Positions 51,001 through 63,900 of a DNA stretch of 64,000 nucleotides are shown here, piece after piece (position 1 is the first letter of the stretch; every line of letters starts with the position of its first letter). Position numbers and translations under genes: made by a program. The notes below the pieces were generated by a model, which was not told the origin of the DNA, made no database searches, and saw only the letters and a program-made list of their open reading frames with translations. The DNA is from Calendula officinalis (lineage: Eukaryota > Streptophyta > Magnoliopsida > Asterales > Asteraceae): contig OY970828.1 in NCBI GenBank assembly GCA_963853835.1, positions 19,268,977 through 19,332,976 on the forward strand. Direction: 5' to 3'.

Positions 51001-54000
51001 CACTAGCTTATACCAATAACCTATAAGTACCCTTGTTAAACCGTAAATAGCGTCCATAGCCCATACGAATGGCCCGTGAACCATTATAACCACTAGTTTC
51101 GACCAATAACCTATAAGTATCCATTTTAAACCTTAATTGGTGTCCATTACCCATACGAATGGCCCGTGAACCATTATAAACCCTAGCTACGACCAATAAC
51201 CTATAAGTATCCTTGTTAAATCGTAATTAGCGTCCATAGCCCATACGAATGGCCCGTGAACCATTATAACCACTAGCTTCGACCAATAACCTATAAGTAT
51301 CCATGTTAAACCGTAATTAGCGTTCATAGCCCATACGAATGGCCCGTGAACCATTATAACCACTAGCTATGACCAATAACTTATAAGTATCCATATTTTA
51401 AGCTGTAATTGGTGTCTAGAACCCATACGAATGCCCCGTGAACAATTTTGACCACTAGTTATGACCAATAACCTATAAGTACCCATTTTAAACCATAATT
51501 GGTGTCCATTACCCATACGAATGGCCCCTGAACCATTATAAACCCTAGCTATGACCAATATCCTATAAGTATCCATTTAAAACATTAATTGGTGTCCATT
51601 ACACATACGAATGTCCCTTGTACCATTATAACCACTAGCTTCGACAAATAACCTATAAGTATCCATTTTAAACCTTAATTGGTGTCCATTACCCATACGA
51701 ATGGCCCCTGAACCATTATAAACCCTAGCTACGACCAATAACCTATAAGTATCCTTGTTAAACCGTAATTAGCGTCCATAGCCCATACGAATGGCCCGTA
51801 AACCATTATAACCACTAGTTTGAAACAATAACCTATAAGTATCCATATTTTAAACTGTAATTGGTGTCTAGAACCCATACGAATGCGCCGTGAACGATTT
51901 TGACCACTAGCTATGACCAATAACCTATAAGTATCCATTTTAAACATTAATTGGTGTCCATTACACATACGAATGGCCCGTGAACCATTATAATCACTAG
52001 CTTCGACCAGTAACCTATAAGTATCCATTTTAAACCTTAATTGGTGTCCATTACACATACGAATAGCCCGTGAACCATTATAACTACTAGCTTCGACCAA
52101 TAACCTATAAGTACCCTTATTAAACCGTAAATAGCGTCCATAGCCCATACGAATGGCCCGTGAACCATTATAACCACTAGTTTCGACCAATAACCTATAA
52201 GTATCCATTTTAAACCTTAATTGGTGTCCATTACCCATACGAATGGCCCGTGAACCATTATAAACCCTAGCTACGACCAATAACCTATAAGTGTCCTTGT
52301 TAAATCGTAATTAGCGTCCATAGCCCATACGAATGGCCCGTGAACCATTATAACCACTAGCTTCGACCAATAACCTATAAGTATCCATGTTAAACTGTAA
52401 TTAGCGTTCATAGCCCATACGAATGGCCCGTGAACCATTATAACCACTAGCTATGACCAATAACTTATAAGTATCCATATTTTAAGCTGTAATTGGTGTC
52501 TAGAACCCATACGAATGCCCCGTGAACAATTTTGACCACTAGTTATGACCAATAACCTATAAGTATCCATTTTAAACCATAATTGGTGTCCATTACCCAT
52601 ACGAATGGCCCCTGAACCATTATAAACCCTAGCTATGACCAATATCCTATAAGTATCCATTTAAAACATTAATTGGTGTCCATTACACATACGAATGTCC
52701 CTTGTACCATTATAACCACTAGCTTCGACAAATAACCTATAAGTATCCATTTTAAACCTTAATTGGTGTCCATTACCCATACGAATGGCCCCTGAACCAT
52801 TATAAACCCTAGCTACGACCAATAACCTATAAGTATCCTTGTTAAACCGTAATTAGCGTCCATAGCCCATACGAATGGCCCGTAAACCATTATAACCACT
52901 AGTTTGAAACAATAACCTATAAGTATCCATATTTTAAACTGTAATTGGTGTCTAGAACCCATACGAATGCGCCGTGAACGATTTTGACCACTAGCTATGA
53001 CCAATAACCTATAAGTATCCATTTTAAACATTAATTGGTGTCCATTACACATACGAATGGCCCGTGAACCATTATAATCACTAGCTTCGACCAGTAACCT
53101 ATAAGTATCCATTTTAAACCTTAATTGGTGTCCATTACACATACGAATAGCCCGTGAACCATTATAACTACTAGCTTCGACCAATAACCTATATGTACCC
53201 TTGTTAAACCGTAAATAGCGTCCATAGCCCATACGAATGGCCCGTGAACCATTATAACCACTAGTTTCGACCAATAACCTATAAGTATCCATTTTAAACC
53301 TTAATTGGTGTCCATTACCCATACGAATGGCCCGTGAACCATTATAAACCCTAGCTACGACCAATAACCTATAAGTATCCTTGTTAAATCGTAATTAGCG
53401 TCCATAGCCCATACGAATGGCCCGTGAACCATTATAACCACTAGCTTCGACCAATAACCTATAAGTATCCATGTTAAACCGTAATTAGCGTTCATAGCCC
53501 ATACGAATGGCCCGTGAACCATTATAACCACTAGCTATGACCAATAACTTATAAGTATCCATATTTTAAGCTGTAATTGGTGTCTAGAACCCATACGAAT
53601 GCCCCGTGAACAATTTTGACCACTAGTTATGACCAATAACCTATAAGTACCCATTTTAAACCATAATTGGTGTCCATTACCCATACGAATGGCCCCTGAA
53701 CCATTATAAACCCTAGCTATGACCAATATCCTATAAGTATCCATTTAAAACATTAATTGGTGTCCATTACACATACGAATGTCCCTTGTACCATTATAAC
53801 CACTAGCTTCGACAAATAACCTATAAGTATCCATTTTAAACCTTAATTGGTGTCCATTACCCATACGAATGGCCCCTGAACCATTATAAACCCTAGCTAC
53901 GACCAATAACCTATAAGTATCCTTGTTAAACCGTAATTAGCATCCATAGCCCATACGAATGGCCCGTAAACCATTATAACCACTAGTTTGAAACAATAAC

Positions 54001-57000
54001 CTATAAGTATCCATATTTTAAACTGTAATTGGTGTCTAGAACCCATACGAATGCGCCGTGAACGATTTTGACCACTAGCTATGACCAATAACCTATAAGT
54101 ATCCATTTTAAACATTAATTGGTGTCCATTACACATACGAATGGCCCGTGAACCATTATAATCACTAGCTTCGACCAGTAACCTATAAGTATCCATTTTA
54201 AACCTTAATTGGTGTCCATTACACATACGAATAGCCCGTGAACCATTATAACTACTAGCTTCGACCAATAACCTATATGTACCCTTGTTAAACCGTAAAT
54301 AGCGTCCATAGCCCATACGAATGGCCCGTGAACCATTATAACCACTAGTTTCGACCAATAACCTATAAGTATCCATTTTAAACCTTAATTGGTGTCCATT
54401 ACCCATACGAATGGCCCGTGAACCATTATAAACCCTAGCTACGACCAATAACCTATAAGTATCCTTGTTAAATCGTAATTAGCGTCCATAGCCCATACGA
54501 ATGGCCCGTGAACCATTATAACCACTAGCTTCGACCAATAACCTATAAGTATCCATGTTAAACCGTAATTAGCGTTCATAGCCCATACGAATGGCCCGTG
54601 AACCATTATAACCACTAGCTATGACCAATAACTTATAAGTATCCATATTTTAAGCTGTAATTGGTGTCTAGAACCCATACGAATGCCCCGTGAACAATTT
54701 TGACCACTAGTTATGACCAATAACCTATAAGTACCCATTTTAAACCATAATTGGTGTCCATTACCCATACGAATGGCCCCTGAACCATTATAAACCCTAG
54801 CTATGACCAATATCCTATAAGTATCCATTTAAAACATTAATTGGTGTCCATTACACATACGAATGTCCCTTGTACCATTATAACCACTAGCTTCGACAAA
54901 TAACCTATAAGTATCCATTTTAAACCTTAATTGGTGTCCATTACCCATACGAATGGCCCCTGAACCATTATAAACCCTAGCTACGACCAATAACCTATAA
55001 GTATCCTTGTTAAACCGTAATTAGCATCCATAGCCCATACGAATGGCCCGTAAACCATTATAACCACTAGTTTGAAACAATAACCTATAAGTATCCATAT
55101 TTTAAACTGTAATTGGTGTCTAGAACCCATACGAATGCGCCGTGAACGATTTTGACCACTAGCTATGACCAATAACCTATAAGTATCCATTTTAAACATT
55201 AATTGGTGTCCATTACACATACGAATGGCCCGTGAACCATTATAATCACTAGCTTCGACCAGTAACCTATAAGTATCCATTTTAAACCTTAATTGGTGTC
55301 CATTACACATACGAATAGCCCGTGAACCATTATAACTACTAGCTTCGACCAATAACCTATAAGTACCCTTATTAAACCGTAAATAGCGTCCATAGCCCAT
55401 ACGAATGGCCCGTGAACCATTATAACCACTAGTTTCGACCAATAACCTATAAGTATCCATTTTAAACCTTAATTGGTGTCCATTACCCATACGAATGGCC
55501 CGTGAACCATTATAAACCCTAGCTACGACCAATAACCTATAAGTGTCCTTGTTAAATCGTAATTAGCGTCCATAGCCCATACGAATGGCCCGTGAACCAT
55601 TATAACCACTAGCTTCGACCAATAACCTATAAGTATCCATGTTAAACCGTAATTAGCGTTCATAGCCCATACGAATGGCCCGTGAACCATTATAACCACT
55701 AGCTATGACCAATAACTTATAAGTATCCATATTTTAAGCTGTAATTGGTGTCTAGAACCCATACGAATGCCCCGTGAACAATTTTGACCACTAGTTATGA
55801 CCAATAACCTATAAGTATCCATTTTAAACCATAATTGGTGTCCATTACCCATACGAATGGCCCCTGAACCATTATAAACCCTAGCTATGACCAATATCCT
55901 ATAAGTATCCATTTAAAACATTAATTGGTGTCCATTACACATACGAATGTCCCTTGTACTATTATAACCACTAGCTTCGACAAATAACCTATAAGTATCC
56001 ATTTTAAACCTTAATTGGTGTCCATTACCCATACGAATGGCCCCTGAACCATTATAAACCCTAGCTACGACCAATAACCTATAAGTATCCTTGTTAAACC
56101 GTAATTAGCGTCCATAGCCCATACGAATGGCCCGTAAACCATTATAACCACTAGTTTGAAACAATAACCTATAAGTATCCATATTTTAAACTGTAATTGG
56201 TGTCTAGAACCCATACGAATGCGCCGTGAACGATTTTGACCACTAGCTATGACCAATAACCTATAAGTATCCATTTTAAACATTAATTGGTGTCCATTAC
56301 ACATACGAATGGCCCGTGAACCATTATAATCACTAGCTTCGACCAGTAACCTATAAGTATCCATTTTAAACCTTAATTGGTGTCCATTACACATACGAAT
56401 AGCCCGTGAACCATTATAACTACTAGCTTCGACCAATAACCTATATGTACCCTTGTTAAACCGTAAATAGCGTCCATAGCCCATACGAATGGCCCGTGAA
56501 CCATTATAACCACTAGTTTCGACCAATAACCTATAAGTATCCATTTTAAACCTTAATTGGTGTCCATTACCCATACGAATGGCCCGTGAACCATTATAAA
56601 CCCTAGCTACGACCAATAACCTATAAGTATCCTTGTTAAATCGTAATTAGCGTCCATAGCCCATACGAATGGCCCGTGAACCATTATAACCACTAGCTTC
56701 GACCAATAACCTATAAGTATCCATGTTAAACCGTAATTAGCGTTCATAGCCCATACGAATGGCCCGTGAACCATTATAACCACTAGCTATGACCAATAAC
56801 TTATAAGTATCCATATTTTAAGCTGTAATTGGTGTCTAGAACCCATACGAATGCCCCGTGAACAATTTTGACCACTAGTTATGACCAATAACCTATAAGT
56901 ATCCATTTTAAACCATAATTGGTGTCCATTACCCATACGAATGGCCCCTGAACCATTATAAACCCTAGCTATGACCAATATCCTATAAGTATCCATTTAA

Positions 57001-58920
57001 AACATTAATTGGTGTCCATTACACATACGAATGTCCCTTGTACCATTATAACCACTAGCTTCGACAAATAACCTATAAGTATCCATTTTAAACCTTAATT
57101 GGTGTCCATTACCCATACGAATGGCCCCTGAACCATTATAAACCCTAGCTACGACCAATAACCTATAAGTATCCTTGTTAAACCGTAATTAGCGTCCATA
57201 GCCCATACGAATGGCCCGTAAACCATTATAACCACTAGTTTGAAACAATAACCTATAAGTATCCATATTTTAAACTGTAATTGGTGTCTAGAACCCATAC
57301 GAATGCGCCATGAACGATTTTGACCACTAGCTATGACCAATAACCTAGAAGTATCCATTTTAAACATTAATTGGTGTCCATTACACATACGAATGGCCCG
57401 TGAACCATTATAATCACTAGCTTCGACCAGTAACCTATAAGTATCCATTTTAAACCTTAATTGGTTTCCATTACACATACGAATAGCCCGTGAACCATTA
57501 TAACTACTAGCTTCGACCAATAACCTATAAGTACCCTTGTTAAACCGTAAATAGCGTCCATAGCCCATACGAATGGCACGTGAACCATTATAACCACTAG
57601 TTTCGACCAATAACCTATAAGTATCCATTTTAAACCTTAATTGGTGTCCATTACCCATACGAATGGCCCGTGAACCATTATAAACCCTAGCTACGACCAA
57701 TAACCTATAAGTATCCTTGTTAAATCGTAATTAGCGTCCATAGCCCATACGAATGGCCCGTGAACCATTATAACCACTAGCTTCGACCAATAACCTATAA
57801 GTATCCATGTTAAACCGTAATTAGCGTTCATAGCCCATACGAATGGCCCGTGAACCATTATAACCACTAGCTATGACCAATAACTTATAAGTATCCATAT
57901 TTTAAGCTGTAATTGGTGTCTAGAACCCATACGAATGCCCCGTGAACAATTTTGACCACTAGTTATGACCAATAACCTATAAGTATCCATTTTAAACCAT
58001 AATTGGTGTCCATTACCCATACGAATGGCCCCTGAACCATTATAAACCCTAGCTATGACCAATATCCTATAAGTATCCATTTAAAACATTAATTGGTGTC
58101 CATTACACATACGAATGTCCCATGTACCATTATAACCACTAGCTTCGACAAATAACCTATAAGTATCCATTTTAAACCTTAATTGGTGTCCATTACCCAT
58201 ACGAATGGCCCCTGAACCATTATAAACCCTAGCTACGACCAATAACCTATAAGTATCCTTGTTAAACCGTAATTAGCGTCCATAGCCCATACGAATGGCC
58301 CGTAAACCATTATAACCACTAGTTTGAAACAATAACCTATAAGTATCCATATTTTAAACTGTAATTGGTGTCTAGAACCCATACGAATGCGCCGTGAACG
58401 ATTTTGACCACTAGCTATGACCAATAACCTATAAGTATCCATTTTAAACATTAATTGGTGTCCATTACACATACGAATGGCCCGTGAACCATTATAATCA
58501 CTAGCTTCGACCAGTAACCTATAAGTATCCATTTTATACCTTAGTTGGTGTCCATTACACATACGAATAGCCCGTGAACCATTATAACTACTAGCTTCGA
58601 CCAATAACCTATAAGTACCCTTGTTTAACCGTAAATAGCGTCCATAGCCAATACGAATGGCCCGTGAACCATTATAACCACTAGTTTCGACCAATAACCT
58701 ATAAGCATCCATTTTAAACCTTAATTGGTGTCCATTACCCATACGAGTGGCCCGTGAACCATTATAAACCCTAGCTACGACCAATAACCTATAAGTATCC
58801 TTGTTAAATCGTAATTAGCGTCCATAGCCCATACGAATGGCCCGTGAACCATTATAACCACTAGCTTCGACCAATAACCTATAAGTAACCATGTTAAACC
58901 GTAATTAGCGTTCATAGCCC
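51000..58920. repeat. 1084-bp HOR, about 7.3 tandem copies (12 monomers each)
   Basis: Landmarks step by exactly 1084 bp: CATATTTTAAGCTG at 51391, 52475, 53559, 54643, 55727, 56811 and 57895; TGTCCCTTGTACC or a close variant near 51612 onward; AGTTTGAAACAATAACC near 51818, 52902, 53986 onward; GACCAGTAACC near 52006 onward. The length is 12 x 90 plus 4 for two 92-bp monomers. Copies differ at only a few sites, and several of those differences are shared between non-adjacent copies. The last copy carries most private changes (GCGCCATGAACG, CCTAGAAGTATCC and TTGGTTTCC near 57306-57467), as expected toward an edge of the homogenised block. Confidence 0.95.
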
Positions 58921-58959
58921 ATACGAATGGCCCGTGAACCATTGTAACCACTAGCTATG

Positions 58960-60915
58960 ACCAATAACTTGTAAGTATCCATATTTTAAACTGTAATTGG
59001 TGTCTAGAACCCATACGAATGCCCCGTGAACGATTTTGACCACTAGCTAAGACCAATAACGTATAAGTATCCTTGTTAAACCGTAATTAGCGTCCATAGC
59101 CCATACGAATGGCCCGTGAACCATTATAACCACTAGTTTCAAACAATAACCTATAAGTATCCATATTTTATACTGTAATTGGTGTCTAGAACCCATACGA
59201 ATGCCCCGTGAACGATTTTGAACACTAGCTATGACCAATAACCTATAAGTATCCATTTTAAACATTAATTGGAATGGCCCGTGAACCATTATAACCACTA
59301 GCTTCGACCAAGAACCTATAAGTGTCCATGTTAAACCGTAATTAGCGTTCATGGCCCATACGAATGGCCCTGGAACCATTGAAACCACTAGCTATGACCA
59401 ATAACTTATAAGTATCCATATTTTAAACTGTAGTTGGTGTCTAGAACCCATACGAACGCCCCGTGAACGATTTTGACCACTACTTATTACCAATAACCTA
59501 TAAGTATCCATTTTAAACCTTAATTGGTGTCCATTACCCATACGAATGGCCCCTGAACCATTATAAACCCTAGCTATGACCAATAACCTATAAGTATCCA
59601 TTTTAAACATTAATTGGTGTCCATTACACATACGAATAGCCCGTGAACCATTATAACTACTAGCTTCGACCAATAACCTATAAGTACCCTTGTTTAACCG
59701 TAAATAGCGTCCATAGCCAATACGAATGGCCCGTGAACCATTATAACCACTAGTTTCGACCAATAACCTATAAGCATCCATTTTAAACCTTAATTGGTGT
59801 CCATTACCCATACGAGTGGCCCGTGAACCATTATAAACCCTAGCTACGACCAATAACCTATAAGTATCCTTGTTAAATCGTAATTAGCGTCCATAGCCCA
59901 TACGAATGGCCCGTGAACCATTATAACCACTAGCTATGACCAATAACTTGTAAGTATCCATATTTTAAACTGTAATTGGTGTCTAGAACCCATACGAATG
60001 CCCCGTGAACGATTTTGACCACTAGCTAAGACCAATAACGTATAAGTATCCTTGTTAAACCGTAATTAGCGTCCATAGCCCATACGAATGGCCCGTGAAC
60101 CATTATAACCACTAGTTTCAAACAATAACCTATAAGTATCCATATTTTAAACTGTAATTGGTGTCTAGAACCCATACGAATGCCCCGTGAACGATTTTGA
60201 ACACTAGCTATGACCAATAACCTATAAGTATCCATTTTAAACATTAATTGGAATGGCCCGTGAACCATTATAACCACTAGCTTCGACCAAGAACCTATAA
60301 GTGTCCATGTTAAACCGTAATTAGCGTTCATGGCCCATACGAATGGCCCTGGAACCATTGAAACCACTAGCTATGACCAATAACTTATAAGTATCCATAT
60401 TTTAAACTGTAGTTGGTGTCTAGAACCCATACGAACGCCCCGTGAACGATTTTGACCACTACTTATTACCAATAACCTATAAGTATCCATTTTAAACCTT
60501 AATTGGTGTCCATTACCCATACGAATGGCCCCTGAACCATTATAAACCCTAGCTATGACCAATAACCTATAAGTATCCATTTTAAACATTAATTGGTGTC
60601 CATTACACATACGAATAGCCCGTGAACCATTATAACCACTAGCTTCGACCAATAACCTATAAGTACCCTTGTTAAACCGTAAATAGCGTCCATAGCCCAT
60701 ACGAATGCCCCGTGAACCATTATAACCATTAGTTTCGACCAATAACCTATAAGTATCCATTTTAAACCTTAATTGGTGTCCATTACCCATACGAGTGGCC
60801 CGTGAACCATTATAAACCCTAGCTACGACCAATAACCTATAAGTATCCTTGTTAAATCGTAATTAGCATCCATAGCCCATACGAATGGCCTGTGAACCAT
60901 TATAACCACTAGCTT
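58960..60915. repeat. 979-bp HOR, two copies (11 monomers, one internally deleted)
   Basis: CAATAACTTGTAAGTATCC at about 58963 recurs 979 bp later at about 59942, and the deleted monomer AATTGGAATGGCCC at about 59266 recurs at about 60245. The length equals 11 x 90 + 6 (three 92-bp monomers) - 17 (the deletion removing TGTCCATTACACATACG). Copy 1 is mosaic: 59640-59850 carries GTTTAACCG, TAGCCAATACG and ATAAGCATCC, matching the last 1084-bp unit at 58571-58781, while copy 2 mostly lacks these. Confidence 0.88.
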
Positions 60916-60939
60916 CGACCAAAAACCTATAAGTATCCA

Positions 60940-63900
60940 TGTTAAACCATAATTAGCGTTCATAGCCCATACGAATGGCCCGTGAACCATTGTAACCACT
61001 AGCTATGACCAATAACTTATAAGTATCCATATTTTAAACTGTAATTGGTGTCTAGAACCCATACGAATGCCCCGTGAATGATTTTGACCACTAGCTATGA
61101 CCAATAACCTATAAGTATCCATTTTAAACATTTATTGGTGTCCATTACACATACGAATGGCCCGTGAACCATTATAACCACTAGCTTCGACCAATAACCT
61201 ATAAGTATCCTTGTTAAACCGTATTTAGCGCCCATAGCCCATATGAATGGCCCGTGAACCATTATAACCACTAGCTTCGACCAAGAACCTATAAGTGTCC
61301 ATGTTAAACCGTAATTAGCGTTCATGGCCCATACGAATTTCCCTTGAACCATTGAAACCACTAGCTATGACCAATAACTTATAAGTATCCATATTTTAAA
61401 CTGTAGTTGGTGTCTAGAACCCATACGAATGCGCCGTGAACGATTTTGACCACTACTTATTACCAATAACCTATAAGTATCCATTTTAAACCTTAATTGG
61501 TGTCCATTACCCATACGAATGGCCCCTGAACCATTATAAACCCTAGCTATGACCAATAACCTATAAGTATCCATTTTAAACATTAATTGGTGTCCATTAC
61601 ACATACGAATAGCCCGTGAACCATTATAACCACTAGCTTCGACCAATAACCTATAAGTACCCTTGTTAAAACGTAAATAGTGTCCATAGCCCATACGAAT
61701 GGCCCGTGAACCATTATAACCACTAGTTTCGACCAATAACCTATAAGTATCCATGTTAAACCGTAATTAGCGTTCATAGACCATACGAATGGCCCGTGAA
61801 CCATTGTAACCACTAGCTATGACCAATAACTTATAAGTATCCATATTTTAAACTGTAATTGGTGTCTAGAACCCATACGAATGCCCCGTGAACGATTTTA
61901 ACCACTAGCTATGACCAATAACCTATAAGTATCCATTTTAAACCATAATTGGTGTTCATTACCCATATGAATGGCCCCTGAACCATTATAATCTCTAGCT
62001 TCGACCAATAACCTTTAAGTATCCATTTTAAACCATAATTAGTGTCCATTACCCATACGAATGGCCCCTGAACCATTATAAACCCTAGCTATGACCAATA
62101 ACCCATAAGTATCCATTTTAAACATTAATTGGTGTCCATTACACATACGAATGGCCCGTGTACCATTATGACCACTAGCTTTGAACAATAACCTTTAAGT
62201 ATCCTTGTTAAACCGTAATTAGCGTCCATAGCCCATACGAATGGCTCGTGAACTATTATAGCACTAGTTTCGACCAATAACCTATAAGTATCCATTTTAA
62301 ACCTTAATTGGTGTCCATTACCCATACGAATGGCCCGTGAACCACTATAATCACTAGCTTCGACCAACAACCTATAAGTATCCATTTTAAACCTTAATTG
62401 GTGTCCATTACCCATACGAATGGCCCCTGAACCATTATAAACCCTAGCTATGACCAATAACCTATAAGTATCCATTTTAAACATTAATTGGTGTCCATTA
62501 CACATACGAATAGCCCGTGAACCATTATAACCACTAGCTTCGACCATTAACCTATAAGTACCCTTGTTAAACCGTAAATAGCGTCCGTAGCCCATACGAA
62601 TGGCCCGTGAACCATTATAATCATTAGTTTCGACCAATAACCTATAAGTATCCATTTTAAACCTTAATTGGTGTCCATTACCCATACGAGTGGCCCGTGA
62701 ACCATTATAAACCCTAGCTACGACCAATAACCTCTAAGTATCCTTGTTAAATCGTAATTAGCGTCCATAGCCCATACGAATGGCCCGTGAACCATTGTAA
62801 CCACTAGCTTCGACCAATAACCTCTAAGTATCCATGTTAAACCGTAATTAGCGTTCATAGCCCATACGAATGGCCCGTGAACCATTGTAACCACTAGCTA
62901 TGACCAATAACTTATAAGTATCCATATTTTAAACTGTAATTGGTGTCTAGAACCCATACGAATGGCCCGCGAACGATTTTGACCACTAGCTGAGACCAAC
63001 AACCTATAAGTATCCATTTTAAACATTTATTGGTGTCCATTACACATACGAATGGCCCGTGAACCATTATAACCACTAGCTTCGACCAATAACCTATAAG
63101 TATCCTTGTTAAACCGTATTTAGTGTCCATAGCCCATACGAATGGCCCGTGAACCATTATAACCACTAGCTTCGACCAAGAACCTATAAGTGTCCTTATT
63201 AAACCGTAATTAGCGTTCATTGCCCATACGAATTTCCCTTGAACCATTGAACCACTAGCTATGACCAATAACTTATAAGTATCCATATTTTAAACTGTAG
63301 TTGGTGTCTAGAACCCATACGAATGCCCTGTGAACGATTTTGACCACTACTTATTACCAATAACCTATAAGTATCCATTTTAAACCTTAATTGGTGTCCA
63401 TTACCCATACGAATGGCCCCTGAACCATTATAAACCCTAGCTATGACCAATAACCTATAAGTATCCATTTTAAACATTAATTGGTGTCCATTACACATAC
63501 GAATAGCCCGTGAACCATTATAACCACTAGCTTCGACCAATAACCTATAAGTACCCTTGTTAAACCGTAAATAGTGTCCATAGCCCATACGAATGGCCCG
63601 TGAACCATTATAACCACTAGTTTCGACCAATAACCTATAAGTATCCATGTTAAACCGTAATTAGCGTTCATAGACCATACGAATGGCCCGTGAACCATTG
63701 TAACCACTAGCTATGACCAATAACTTATAAGTATCCATATTTTAAACTGTAATTGGTGTCTAGAACCCATACGAATGCCCCGTGAACGATTTTGACCACT
63801 AGCTATGACCAATAACCTATAAGTATCCATTTTAAACCATAATTGGTGTTCATTACCCATATGAATGGCCCCTGAACCATTATAATCTCTAGCTTCGACC

